A stretch of 64,000 nucleotides of DNA. Source: Arthrobacter sp. M2012083 (lineage in GTDB: Bacteria; Actinomycetota; Actinomycetes; Actinomycetales; Micrococcaceae). Below, in pieces: positions 36,819 through 46,060 of this stretch (position 1 is its first letter; every line of letters starts with the position of its first letter). The position numbers and the translations under genes are program-made. The stretch lies in assembly GCF_000281065.1 (NCBI RefSeq), contig NZ_AKKK01000047.1, positions 140,854 to 204,853 on the forward strand, given 5' to 3'. A model generated the notes under the pieces. The model saw only the letters and a program-made list of their open reading frames with translations. It was not told the DNA's origin and did not search any database.

Positions 36819-37915
36819 ACGGGAGCCAGAACCCAGCAGTAGACACGCTCATAGTGGGAGGTGGACAAGCAGGCTTGGCGATGGGATATTGGCTGGCTCA
36901 AGAAGGCAGCAGCTTCCTGATAGTCGATGAAAATGCCAGGACGGGGGACTCTTGGCGGCAGCGCTGGGATTCCCTGCGGCTGTTCACTCCCGGCAAGTAC
37001 GACGGCCTTCCCGGGGCGCCGTTCCCCGGCGACAGGTTGAGTTTCCCCACAAAGGATGAGCTGGCTGACTACCTTGAGGACTACGGGCGCCGCTTTGACC
37101 TGCCGATCGTACACAATGTGCGTGTCGACGGCCTTGCTAGCGACGGGGATGGATTCCACGTCACCTCGGGGCAGCGATCATGGCGTGCCAGGAACGTGGT
37201 TATTGCCACGGGGGGATACCGCGTGCCCAAGACCCCGGCCTTTGCCGGGGAACTGTCGGCGGACATCCTCCAACTTCATTCCCAGGACTACAAGAATCCT
37301 TCCCAGCTGCAGCCGGGCCCTGTCCTGGTGGTGGGACTGGGGAACTCAGGGGCGGAGATTGCCATGGAGGTTAGCGGGAGCCATCCGACCGTTGTGGCGG
37401 GAGCCCCCGGTGGCGAGCTCCCCGTGCGCCACGGACGTGCAGCAGCGCGCTTCGTGCTTCCGGTCATTCGTTTCGCAGGCCTGCACGTGCTCACACTCGA
37501 CACGCCTGTTGGCCGCAAGGTTGCTCCAAAGTTCATGCAGAAGGCTGCGCCGCTGATCCGGACCAGGACCAAGGAGCTGCGCGCCGCAGGTGTTGAATTG
37601 CTGCCCAGGGTTACCGGCGTCCGGGACGGCTATCCGGAAGTCGGCGGAGACTTCCAAACGGTCAAACCTGCCAACGTTATCTGGTGCACGGGTTACCGGG
37701 ACGACTACTCGTGGGTCCGGGTGCCCGTGGTGGACGGGGCAGGCAGGCTGCTGCAAAAGCGGGGAGTGGTGGCCGACGTTCCAGGTGTGTTCTTCATCGG
37801 CCAGGAATTCCTGTTCGCTGCGGCTTCGGCCACCCTTCCGGGTGTCGGACGGGACGCGCGCTACCTCGCCCGCCGGGTGGCCGCACCGCGTTCCAGCGGA
37901 CTGGTGAATGTGTAA
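36815..37915 (+). CDS. FAD/NAD(P)-dependent oxidoreductase, flavin monooxygenase-like (CzcO type)
   Basis: A two-dinucleotide-domain flavoprotein of 366 residues. The FAD loop is VGGGQAGLAMGYWL near the N-terminus, followed by RWDSLRLFTPGKYDGLPG. The NAD(P)H loop is VVGLGNSGAEIAMEVSG, with ATGGYR and WCTGYRDDYSW closing the domains. This is the pattern of flavin monooxygenase or CzcO-like proteins. LHSQDYKNP sits where FxGxxxHxxxW is expected but is degenerate, so a Baeyer-Villiger activity is not supported. The substrate is unknown. Confidence 0.8.
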   Translation: MNGSQNPAVDTLIVGGGQAGLAMGYWLAQEGSSFLIVDENARTGDSWRQRWDSLRLFTPGKYDGLPGAPFPGDRLSFPTKDELADYLEDYGRRFDLPIVHNVRVDGLASDGDGFHVTSGQRSWRARNVVIATGGYRVPKTPAFAGELSADILQLHSQDYKNPSQLQPGPVLVVGLGNSGAEIAMEVSGSHPTVVAGAPGGELPVRHGRAAARFVLPVIRFAGLHVLTLDTPVGRKVAPKFMQKAAPLIRTRTKELRAAGVELLPRVTGVRDGYPEVGGDFQTVKPANVIWCTGYRDDYSWVRVPVVDGAGRLLQKRGVVADVPGVFFIGQEFLFAAASATLPGVGRDARYLARRVAAPRSSGLVNV

Positions 37916-37969
37916 TGGGTCACCTTGGGGAGGGGTGTGTCCAGCGGCTGCGCTGACGACCTCACGGAG

Positions 37970-38030
37970 CATCAGCACAGGTCACGCACAGGTTCGGGTG
38001 GCACAATGTATGGCTGGACCTGTGCTGATG
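37970..38030. repeat. 14-bp perfect inverted repeat upstream of the first acyltransferase gene
   Basis: catcagcacaggtc (37970-37983) is repeated as gacctgtgctgatg (38017-38030) around 33 bases. GCACAGGT occurs at 37975-37982, again at 37986-37993, and inverted at 38018-38025. It could be a terminator of the flavoprotein gene, though no U-tract follows, or a regulator-binding site. It occupies most of the 216-base gap before the acyltransferase gene. Confidence 0.75.
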
Positions 38031-38131
38031 GGGCTTCGGATGGCGGCCAGGGACACCCTTCCACATCGGTTGCGCGACTGAAACTGCGTAATATTGATGC
38101 TTTGTGCCAGAGCTTTGAGGAACTGCCTAAC

Positions 38132-40195
38132 GTGACGACGCCAACGATTCCAGCCCCTGCCCACCACGGTAAGCGGGCTGCCGGACCCGTTGCAAAGTCT
38201 AAGTTCCGCCCCGAAATTCAGGGCCTTCGATCCCTCGCGGTCCTGATGGTGGTCACCTACCACATCTGGATCGGCAGGGTCTCCGGAGGCGTTGATGTCT
38301 TCCTCCTGATTTCGGCGTTCCTCATGACCCTCCAGTTCACGGGACGTTACAAACAGGGCCGCCCCATGGACCTTGTGCGCCACTGGCTGCACCTGTTCAG
38401 GCGGTTGCTGCCTGCCGTCGTCGTGGTTCTCGTGGGCACTCTCGCGGCAACCTTCGTTTTCCTGCCAGCCACGCGTTGGGTTGAGATTGTCCAGCAAACC
38501 TGGGCTTCGCTGTTTTACTTTGAAAACCGGCTGTTGCAGGAACTGGCGGTTGACTACTACGCCACCGACCACAGCATGGCGAGCCCCGTCCAGCACTTCT
38601 GGTCCTTGTCCATCCAGGGCCAGGTCTTCATTTTGTGGCCCATCATCTTTGCAACGGTTGCGCTGGTGTGCCGCCGCTTTGCCCTCCGCTACCGCGCGAT
38701 GCTGGTGTATGTTTTCGCGATCATTTTCCTGGTCTCGTTCATCTACTCCATCATCTTCACTGCCAGCAACCAGGCCGTGGCTTACTTCGATACCTTTGCC
38801 CGCTTGTGGGAGTTCGCCTTGGGCACGTTGGTGGCATTGGTGCTACCGGGCCTGAACTTCTCCAAACCTGTCCGTGTGGTCCTGGGATGGGTGGGGGTGG
38901 CAGCGATGCTCACCTGCGGCATCCTGTTGCAGGTACAGACTGCGTTCCCGGGATTCGTCGCCTTGTGGCCTACATTGGCGGCCGTTGCGGTGATCGCCGC
39001 TGGTCAGACGGGGAGCCGTTTCGGCGTGGACCGGATCCTGAGTTCCACATTCCTGGTCCGGCTCGGTGACAACTCCTACGCCCTCTACCTCTGGCACTGG
39101 CCCATCCTGGTGATTGCCCTGGCCTGGAGCGGCAAGGGTCAGGCCGGTTGGCTTTCCGGCACGGCCATCATTGCGCTGTCACTCGTTTTGGCTTTCCTGA
39201 CCACCAAGTTCGTGGAGAAGCCGTTCCGGGAATGGAAATGGCCCGAGACGAAGCGCCGCCGCTCGGTCATCGCAATCGTGACGTGCCTGGCAGTGGTTTC
39301 CGCACCCCTGCTCGCTTTCCAGTACAAGCTGGACCTGGACCAGCAAGCTGCGGAGGCGCGAATGGTCTTCGATAATCCCGGGGCCAAGGCACTCCTACCC
39401 ACTTACGTGAATGAAGCGGCTCCGAATGCCCTCACTCAGCCCACCGCGGAAAGGATCGGGCGTGACTGGGCCCAACTGCCCGAGGGGTGCTCCGGAGACA
39501 CGAAACCCGAATCGCAGCTGCTGCAGGACAACTGCCGGCAGAACGGTGTGGGTTCCGACGCCACCAAGACAGTCCTGGTGGTAGGCAACTCCCACTCCCA
39601 GCAGTGGCTTGCCGCCTTGGAAGTGTTGGCGGAGCAGCATCATTGGCGCCTCTATTCGCTGCTGTACGGGGCGTGTCCCTTCATGACTGAAGATCCCGAG
39701 TCCGAGCCTGGCTGTAACGAGTTCAACAGTGAAGTGCGCAGCCACCTCCGGGAACACGCGCCGGATGCCATCTTCATGGTGGGAACAGCGGCTGTATCGT
39801 CCCTCCCTGACGAACGGCTGACCCACGGCTTCGAGGACCTCGTCCCCGAGGTCACAGCACTGGGTATCCAAATGGTGGCAGTGCGGGACAACCCAAGGTT
39901 TACTTACAGCCTGACGGACTGTGCGCTCGCCAAAGGGGTGGACAGCCCTGATTGCCGTCCGCTGAAGTCGGACGTCCTGGCTGAACCCAGTCCCTTTGAC
40001 GCTGTGGCGGGTAAGTACCAGGACCTGATCCTGCTGGATATGACCGACCTCGTGTGCTTGGGGGTCTACTGCCCGCCCATCATTGGTAACACCTTCGTGT
40101 ACCTGGATGACAACCACCTGACCAAAACCTACGTCAAGAGCATGGCGGGCATGCTCGATGAAAGGTGGTTTGCCGCGACAGGGTGGCAACAATGA
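38132..40195 (+). CDS. OafA-type acyltransferase-3 protein with C-terminal SGNH domain (copy 1)
   Basis: A membrane O-acyltransferase expected to acetylate a cell-surface polysaccharide or peptidoglycan. The AT3 domain (about 28-380) begins FRPEIQGLRSLAVLMVVTYHIW with the conserved His and spans about ten membrane segments. The outer SGNH domain (about 440-687) carries GNSHSQQW with the candidate nucleophile Ser and ends DDNHLTKTYVKSM with the Asp-x-x-His pair. GTG 38132 gives 687 residues and aligns with the start of copy 2; a GAGGAA lies 12 nt upstream and TAATAT (38089-38094) may be the -10. The target glycan is unknown. Confidence 0.87.
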   Translation: MTTPTIPAPAHHGKRAAGPVAKSKFRPEIQGLRSLAVLMVVTYHIWIGRVSGGVDVFLLISAFLMTLQFTGRYKQGRPMDLVRHWLHLFRRLLPAVVVVLVGTLAATFVFLPATRWVEIVQQTWASLFYFENRLLQELAVDYYATDHSMASPVQHFWSLSIQGQVFILWPIIFATVALVCRRFALRYRAMLVYVFAIIFLVSFIYSIIFTASNQAVAYFDTFARLWEFALGTLVALVLPGLNFSKPVRVVLGWVGVAAMLTCGILLQVQTAFPGFVALWPTLAAVAVIAAGQTGSRFGVDRILSSTFLVRLGDNSYALYLWHWPILVIALAWSGKGQAGWLSGTAIIALSLVLAFLTTKFVEKPFREWKWPETKRRRSVIAIVTCLAVVSAPLLAFQYKLDLDQQAAEARMVFDNPGAKALLPTYVNEAAPNALTQPTAERIGRDWAQLPEGCSGDTKPESQLLQDNCRQNGVGSDATKTVLVVGNSHSQQWLAALEVLAEQHHWRLYSLLYGACPFMTEDPESEPGCNEFNSEVRSHLREHAPDAIFMVGTAAVSSLPDERLTHGFEDLVPEVTALGIQMVAVRDNPRFTYSLTDCALAKGVDSPDCRPLKSDVLAEPSPFDAVAGKYQDLILLDMTDLVCLGVYCPPIIGNTFVYLDDNHLTKTYVKSMAGMLDERWFAATGWQQ

Positions 40196-42276
40196 TGGAT
40201 ACACGCGCAAGCGCCACGTCCCCGGCGGCGGGCAAGGAACGCACGACGGCGAAACCCGGCTTCCGTCCGGAGGTCCAGGGCTTGCGTGCACTGGCAGTGC
40301 TCATGGTTGCGGCATACCATATCTGGCTCGGCAAAGTTTCGGGCGGCGTGGACGTCTTCCTGCTCATCTCGGCTTTCCTGCTGACGTTGTCCTTCACGCG
40401 CAAGCTTGAAAGTCATAAGCCACTCAGACTCTTGCGGCACTGGCTCCACGTGTTCAAGCGGCTGCTGCCCGCCGTCGTCGTCGTCCTGCTGGCGGTCTTG
40501 GCCGGCACCTGGGCGCTGATCCCGCAGAGCCGATGGCCTGATGTGCTCACGGAGGCGTGGGCATCCCTCATGTACCGGCAAAACTGGCAGCTTGCCGCGT
40601 TCGCCGTGGATTACTACGCCCAGCAGCACGTGGACGCCAGCCCCCTGCAACATTTTTGGTCGCTGTCCGTGCAGGGCCAGGTGTTTATTCTGTGGCCGCT
40701 GATCTTCGCCGGAGTCGCCCTTCTGCAGCCGCAGCTGGCCAGGCTGTTCCCGCAGCGGAAGGCCGTAGCCCACCGGCAATTGCTGTTCATCGCCTTCGGT
40801 GCCGTCTTCGTGGCTTCGCTCGTGTTCTCCATCGAGCAGACCGCCACCAACCAGGCGTACGCCTACTTTGATACCCGTGCCCGTCTGTGGGAGTTCGCCT
40901 TGGGCTCACTGCTGGCCCTGGCCATCCCGTATCTGAAACCAAAACGGAGGCTCCGCGTTTTTCTGGGATGGGCCGGTATTGCAGCGATGCTCGCCTGTGG
41001 GCTCATGCTCACCGTGGACCGCTCGTTCCCGGGGTTCGTAGCCCTTTGGCCCACCCTCGCAGCCGCCGCCGTGATCGTCGCCGGGCAAAGCGGGAGCCGG
41101 TTCGGTGCCGACCGTCTCCTGAGCTCGCGTCCGCTGGTCATGCTGGGAGACAATTCGTACGCCCTGTACCTGTGGCACTGGCCAATGCTGGTGTTCTTCC
41201 TCCTGGCCTCCGGCACCAAGCAGCCGAGCCTCCTCCAAGGTCTGGGAATCATGGCGGGTTCCCTGCTGCTCGCGGTTGCCACCACAAGGTATGTGGAAGT
41301 ACCCCTGCGCAGCTGGAAGTGGCCAGACGTGCGGTCCTGGCGGGCCGCCGTCGTGATTGTCTCCTGCGGTGCGCTGCTGGCGCTGCCGGTCACGGCTTGG
41401 CAAAGCGCCATCACCGCGGAAGCTGCAGCGATTGCTGGTCAGCCCCAGGAATTGACGCCGGGTGCTGCCGCGTTGTCCCCGGACTACTCCGGTCGGCCGA
41501 GCGAAGAGGCCCTGATCATCCCGGCGCCTGCAGCCATGAAGGATGAGTGGGCGAACGTCGATGGGCCGTGCACCGGGGACAACGTGCCCGGCGATCCTCT
41601 GCTGGAGGGCTGCCTGCAGAATGAGGAACCCGATGTGGTCACCAAGAGAATTGTGGTGCTCGGTGATTCGCACTCCCAGCAGTACACGGCCGCCCTTGGT
41701 CCGATCGCCAAGGAACACGGTTGGGAAGTGGTGACGTTGCTCAAGGGTGGCTGCCGTTTCGGTGCCCAATCTCCGGAGAGGCCCGATTTTTGCAACGAGT
41801 TCAACAAGGCAAGTGCCGCTTACGTCATGGAGCACAAGCCTGATGCCGTGTTCACCGTAGCTTCGCTGACGCACGTCGAGGCCCCGTTCGAGACCGAAGT
41901 GCCCGGGTACCTCGAAGGCATCAAGCCGTTCACAGACGCAGGAATCGATGTGGTGGGCGTCCGGGACAACCCGCGTTTCAGCTTCAACATGCCTGAATGC
42001 GTCCAGAAGAAGGGCAAAGATTCGCCCGACTGCAATGTGCCGCTTGCAGAGTCCCTGGCGGCGTCGTCACCGTTGGACGATTACGTCGGCAAGGTGGAGC
42101 GGCTCTACCTGATGGACATGAGCGACTTCATCTGCGAGCAAGGGACGTGTCCGGCTGTGGTTGGGAACATCTATGTCTACAAGGACGACAACCACCTCAC
42201 CAAGACCTACGTGCAAACCATGATCCCGATGTTTGAAGAACGGCTGCTGGCCGCCACCGGTTGGTCAGCCAGCTAG
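40192..42276 (+). CDS. OafA-type acyltransferase-3 protein with C-terminal SGNH domain (copy 2)
   Basis: A tandem paralogue of the preceding gene, 694 residues, overlapping its stop (ATGATGG). The AT3 domain starts FRPEVQGLRALAVLMVAAYHIW. The SGNH motif is LGDSHSQQY, with the end DDNHLTKTYVQTM. Copy 1 has GNSH where this copy has the standard GDSH, so the two copies may differ in activity. The pair is probably produced together and may modify different positions of one polymer. The substrate cannot be inferred from the window. Confidence 0.87.
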   Translation: MMDTRASATSPAAGKERTTAKPGFRPEVQGLRALAVLMVAAYHIWLGKVSGGVDVFLLISAFLLTLSFTRKLESHKPLRLLRHWLHVFKRLLPAVVVVLLAVLAGTWALIPQSRWPDVLTEAWASLMYRQNWQLAAFAVDYYAQQHVDASPLQHFWSLSVQGQVFILWPLIFAGVALLQPQLARLFPQRKAVAHRQLLFIAFGAVFVASLVFSIEQTATNQAYAYFDTRARLWEFALGSLLALAIPYLKPKRRLRVFLGWAGIAAMLACGLMLTVDRSFPGFVALWPTLAAAAVIVAGQSGSRFGADRLLSSRPLVMLGDNSYALYLWHWPMLVFFLLASGTKQPSLLQGLGIMAGSLLLAVATTRYVEVPLRSWKWPDVRSWRAAVVIVSCGALLALPVTAWQSAITAEAAAIAGQPQELTPGAAALSPDYSGRPSEEALIIPAPAAMKDEWANVDGPCTGDNVPGDPLLEGCLQNEEPDVVTKRIVVLGDSHSQQYTAALGPIAKEHGWEVVTLLKGGCRFGAQSPERPDFCNEFNKASAAYVMEHKPDAVFTVASLTHVEAPFETEVPGYLEGIKPFTDAGIDVVGVRDNPRFSFNMPECVQKKGKDSPDCNVPLAESLAASSPLDDYVGKVERLYLMDMSDFICEQGTCPAVVGNIYVYKDDNHLTKTYVQTMIPMFEERLLAATGWSAS

Positions 42277-42305
42277 GTTCCCGCTCTCCGGCGGTTTCAA
42301 ACGCA

Positions 42306-42350
42306 CGACGCCGGCCTGTCGCCAGTGGGATTGCTCACAGTCAGGCGTCG
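42306..42350 (+). terminator. Imperfect hairpin after the acyltransferase pair
   Basis: cgacgcc (42306-42312) pairs with ggcgtcg (42344-42350), and flanking CTG/CAG extends the stem past two mismatches. No U-tract follows, so termination is only suggested. Confidence 0.4.
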
Positions 42351-42378
42351 CGGAATATGGCGATAGGCGCGGAGGTTC

Positions 42379-42460
42379 TAGTATTTATCCAATACCTTCT
42401 GCACAGGTAACTTCTGCACAGGTACCTCATGCACAGGCCAGTCCCGTAATGACGGGCTGG
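42379..42460 (+). promoter_or_regulatory. guaB promoter/leader with three tandem 15-bp repeats and a hairpin
   Basis: TAGTAT (42379-42384) is a plausible -10. Immediately downstream, three 15-bp units begin at 42396, 42411 and 42426: cttctgcacaggtaa, cttctgcacaggtac and ctcatgcacaggcca. A hairpin follows, with ccag-t-cccgt (42438-42447) against acggg-ctgg (42452-42460). If the -10 is right, all of this lies in a leader of about 128 nt before guaB. The core GCACAGGT is the same as in the inverted repeat before the acyltransferase genes. Confidence 0.55.
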
Positions 42461-42519
42461 TCATCAGTTGCAACCCCTACCAGTTAAGCCCCCGGAACCC
42501 AGGTAAGAGGCGCACACTC

Positions 42520-44031
42520 ATGACCCAGCCCGAACACGATCCCTTTGGCTTTGTCGGCCTGACCTACGACGACGTCCTGTTGCTCCCCGGCCACACGGAT
42601 GTCATCCCGTCCGACGCGGACACCTCATCACGCATTTCCAAGCGCATCTCGGTACAGACTCCGTTGCTGTCCGCAGCCATGGACACCGTCACCGAGTCCC
42701 GCATGGCCATCGCCATGGCCCGCCAAGGTGGTTTGGGCGTGGTTCACCGCAACCTGTCCATCGACGACCAAGCCGAGCACGTTGACCGCGTCAAGCGCAG
42801 CGAATCAGGCATGATCACCAACCCGCTGACCATTGGCCCGCAGGCAACGCTGCAGGAACTGGACGAGCTGTGTTCCCGCTACCGCGTTTCAGGCCTTCCC
42901 GTAGTGGACACCGATGGACGCCTGTTGGGTATCGTCACCAACCGCGACACCCGCTTCATCCCGGAATCGGAATTCCCGCTGCGCAGCGTCAGCGACGCCA
43001 TGACCAAGATGCCGCTCATCACCGGTCATGTGGGCATCAGCCGCGAGGAAGCCTCGCACAAGCTGGCCACCAACAAGATCGAGAAGCTCCCGCTGGTTGA
43101 TGAGCAAGGCCGCCTGATGGGCCTCATCACCACCAAGGACTTCACCAAGGCAGAGCAGTACCCATTGGCCACCAAGGACGACGAAGGCCGCCTCCGCGTG
43201 GGTGCCGCCATCGGTTTCTTCGGTGACGGCTGGGAGCGCGCCATGAAGCTCATCGACGCCGGCGTTGACGCACTGTTCGTCGATACCGCCAACGGCCACT
43301 CCCAGGGCGTGCTGGACATGATCCGCCGCCTGAAGTCGGATCCCATCGCTGCGCACGTTGACATCATCGGCGGCCAGGCTGCCACCCGTGAAGGCGCCCA
43401 GGCACTGATCGACGCCGGCGCCGACGGCATCAAGGTGGGCGTGGGCCCGGGATCCATTTGCACCACCCGCGTGGTTGCCGGCGTGGGCGTGCCGCAGATC
43501 ACCGCCATTTACGAGTCCGCGAAGGCAGCAATCCCTGCCGGCGTTCCGTTGATTGCCGACGGCGGCCTCCAGTACTCGGGCGACATTGGCAAGGCACTGG
43601 TTGCCGGAGCCGACACCGTGATGCTGGGCTCCCTCCTCGCAGGCTGTGAGGAGTCCCCCGGCGAGCTCATCTTCGTCAACGGCAAGCAGTTCAAGAGCTA
43701 CCGCGGCATGGGCTCCCTGGGCGCCATGCAGTCCCGTGGCAAGAACACCTCCTACTCCAAGGACCGCTATTTCCAGGCGGACGTTTCCGGCGACGACAAG
43801 CTCATCCCGGAAGGTATCGAAGGCCGCGTTGCCTTCCGCGGCCCGCTGGCTTCGGTGGCTTACCAGCTGGTTGGCGGCCTCCGCCAGACCATGTTCTACA
43901 CCGGCGCTCCCACCATTCCGGAGCTGAAGGCGCGCGGCAAGTTCGTCCGGATCACGCCCGCGGGACTAAAGGAGTCCCACCCGCATGACATCCAGATGAC
44001 TGTCGAGGCACCCAACTACGGTTCCCGCTGA
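42520..44031 (+). CDS. guaB: IMP dehydrogenase GuaB
   Basis: GuaB oxidises IMP to XMP, the committed step to GMP. The 503-residue protein has the barrel start LTYDDVLLLPGHTDVIPS and two CBS domains at about 100-220. The catalytic loop GPGSICTTRVV puts Cys at 314, and the flap region YFQADVSGDDKLIPEGIEG is present. The next step is catalysed by GuaA, encoded 7 kb downstream. A strong terminator follows. AAGAGG lies about 11 nt before the ATG, a longer gap than usual. Confidence 0.97.
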   Translation: MTQPEHDPFGFVGLTYDDVLLLPGHTDVIPSDADTSSRISKRISVQTPLLSAAMDTVTESRMAIAMARQGGLGVVHRNLSIDDQAEHVDRVKRSESGMITNPLTIGPQATLQELDELCSRYRVSGLPVVDTDGRLLGIVTNRDTRFIPESEFPLRSVSDAMTKMPLITGHVGISREEASHKLATNKIEKLPLVDEQGRLMGLITTKDFTKAEQYPLATKDDEGRLRVGAAIGFFGDGWERAMKLIDAGVDALFVDTANGHSQGVLDMIRRLKSDPIAAHVDIIGGQAATREGAQALIDAGADGIKVGVGPGSICTTRVVAGVGVPQITAIYESAKAAIPAGVPLIADGGLQYSGDIGKALVAGADTVMLGSLLAGCEESPGELIFVNGKQFKSYRGMGSLGAMQSRGKNTSYSKDRYFQADVSGDDKLIPEGIEGRVAFRGPLASVAYQLVGGLRQTMFYTGAPTIPELKARGKFVRITPAGLKESHPHDIQMTVEAPNYGSR

Positions 44032-44044
44032 TCAATTACCTTGG

Positions 44045-44076
44045 CTGTTCCCCGTGGAAGTTTCCACGGGGAACAG
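44045..44076 (+). terminator. Strong terminator after guaB
   Basis: A perfect 15-base stem (44045-44059 with 44062-44076) is followed by TTGTTT. Confidence 0.92.
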
Positions 44077-44128
44077 TTGTTTAACAGGACGCCGCATCAT
44101 TGTCGGTCCCTAAGAATAGGCTGGGCAC

Positions 44129-46018
44129 ATGTCAGAAAAGCCCGCGCAACCGCGGCACCCGGAATCGATCCGGCTGAATTCAGGCCAACCGGGCAAGGCG
44201 CCGCCCCGCAAGCTGGCTCTGCGGCCGTACGCACGCGCCGTCGGACAGGTCCTGAAAGTGAGCTTCAAAGCCTCACCTGGGGCGGTCATCATGAAGGTGG
44301 CCGGATCGCTGATTTCGGCCACGCTGCCGCTGGTCACCACCTATTTCGCTGCGCTGACCACCACAGCGCTGGCCGCCGGTTACGCGGGAGACTCCGACGC
44401 CGGCCCCCGGGCCATCCTGTACGTCATCATCACTGCGGCGCTGGGCTTGTTCTGGGGGGCCTTCAGCAGCGTTGACCGCTACATCCAGCAGCTGATGAGC
44501 TTCAAAGTGGGTGCCATCGTTGGCGACATGATGTACCAGCGGTTTCTGGCGCTGGAGTTCTGGCGCTACGACGACAAGGAAACGGTGGATCTTTACGACC
44601 GCGCCAAGCGGTTCTCCGATTCGTATGCGCGCGTTCTGGACCGGATAGCGGCCATCTTCACGCAGTTCGTCTCCGTGGTCCTGGCCATCGGTGCCCTGCT
44701 GCTGGTCAGTTGGTGGATCGCAGTCATTGTGCTGGTGGCTATCGTGCCCAGTGTCTACCTCCAGTTCAAGCTGTCCCGGGAACAGATCGCGCACTGGAAC
44801 ACACAGGTTGATTCGCGGCGGCAACGCCGGATGATCGAGCAAAACCTGCTTCGGCCCCAGCACATTGCGGAGATGCGCCTCTACGGGATCGTGGGGTACC
44901 TCATGGACCTCAGGTCGAGGCTGCGGGATGCAGATGAACGCAGGCGCCTGGACTTCCAAAAGCGGTACATTCCCAAGCAGCTGGCCGCAGACTCCCTGCA
45001 GTACGGAGCCGAAGTTGTGTCCCTGATCTGGGTGGTTGGCCAGATCATCGCCAGGGCACAGCCGGTGGGCCAGTTCCTCTATGTCCAACAGATTGTGAGC
45101 CGCGCGCTGTCCACCGCCAACAGCCTTGTCTCGTCGCTGAGTTCAATCGATGAGGACCTCGCAAACCTCAAGGACTACGAGCTTTTCATGGCCCTTCCTG
45201 TGCCCAGCGGGAAAGAAAAGCCTCTGCCCGCGTCGCCCAACACCGTGGAGCTGCGGGACATCCGGTTCAGCTACACGGGGAGCGACATTGAGGTCATCAA
45301 AGGCATTTCCATTACCATCAGGGCAGGTCAGCACATCGCGATTGTGGGGGAGAACGGCGCCGGCAAATCCACGCTGATCCGAATTTTGGCGGGACTGTAC
45401 CGGCCCGATTCAGGCCAGGTTCTGCTCGACGGCGTTGACCTCACCACGATTGACGTCACCAGCTGGCACCGGCACCTCGCAGTGCTGAGCCAGGAGTTCC
45501 TGAAATATGAGTTCGCCACCGCGGCGGAGAACATCTACCTCGGCGATGTGGACCAGCCCCGGGACGATGACCGCATCCGGCGTGCGGCCTCGGACGCTGA
45601 AGCGATGGAGTTCATCAACAAGCTGCCAAACGGCTTGGAGAACCATGTCAGCAACTGGATGGAGGACCCCCGCGGACGCAAGGGAAGCGGGCTGTCAGGC
45701 GGCCAATGGCAACGGCTCGCAATGGCACGTAACTTCTACCGCGATGCCTCGTTCATGGTCATGGATGAACCCACATCAGCCATCGACGCTTTGGCGGAGC
45801 ACCGCATCTTCACCCGGCTGTTCGCGGACCGTAGCAGCACCATCATCGCCATCAGCCATCGCCTGGCCACCATCGAGAAGGCAGACATCGTGTACATGCT
45901 GGAGGACGGCCGCATTGCCGAGCAGGGAACCCACAAGGAACTGGTGGCATTAAGGGGCCGCTACTTCCGGATGTTCGAATCCCAGCTCTCAGTAGATGAG
46001 ACCAGCCGGAACACCTAG
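44129..46018 (+). CDS. ABC exporter, single-chain half-transporter
   Basis: The protein is 629 residues. The membrane part (about 50-335) has hydrophobic helices typical of ABCB-type exporters. The ATPase part has Walker A GENGAGKST (Lys413), signature LSGGQ at 522-526, Walker B ending D546-E547 and the H-loop His577 in ISHRLA. All key residues are intact, so it should work as a homodimer or with an unlinked partner. TAGGCT (44117-44122) lies 6 nt before the ATG. The substrate is not predictable; its position between guaB and guaB3 carries no obvious meaning. Confidence 0.9.
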   Translation: MSEKPAQPRHPESIRLNSGQPGKAPPRKLALRPYARAVGQVLKVSFKASPGAVIMKVAGSLISATLPLVTTYFAALTTTALAAGYAGDSDAGPRAILYVIITAALGLFWGAFSSVDRYIQQLMSFKVGAIVGDMMYQRFLALEFWRYDDKETVDLYDRAKRFSDSYARVLDRIAAIFTQFVSVVLAIGALLLVSWWIAVIVLVAIVPSVYLQFKLSREQIAHWNTQVDSRRQRRMIEQNLLRPQHIAEMRLYGIVGYLMDLRSRLRDADERRRLDFQKRYIPKQLAADSLQYGAEVVSLIWVVGQIIARAQPVGQFLYVQQIVSRALSTANSLVSSLSSIDEDLANLKDYELFMALPVPSGKEKPLPASPNTVELRDIRFSYTGSDIEVIKGISITIRAGQHIAIVGENGAGKSTLIRILAGLYRPDSGQVLLDGVDLTTIDVTSWHRHLAVLSQEFLKYEFATAAENIYLGDVDQPRDDDRIRRAASDAEAMEFINKLPNGLENHVSNWMEDPRGRKGSGLSGGQWQRLAMARNFYRDASFMVMDEPTSAIDALAEHRIFTRLFADRSSTIIAISHRLATIEKADIVYMLEDGRIAEQGTHKELVALRGRYFRMFESQLSVDETSRNT

Positions 46019-46060
46019 GGGGAAACCGAGGCCTTCGTTTTGGTGGGATAAACTCGAGCA

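Noticed and set aside
38006..38131. Upstream ATG start for acyltransferase copy 1
   Set aside because: The added residues are polar and unlike copy 2, whose N-terminus aligns with the GTG at 38132.
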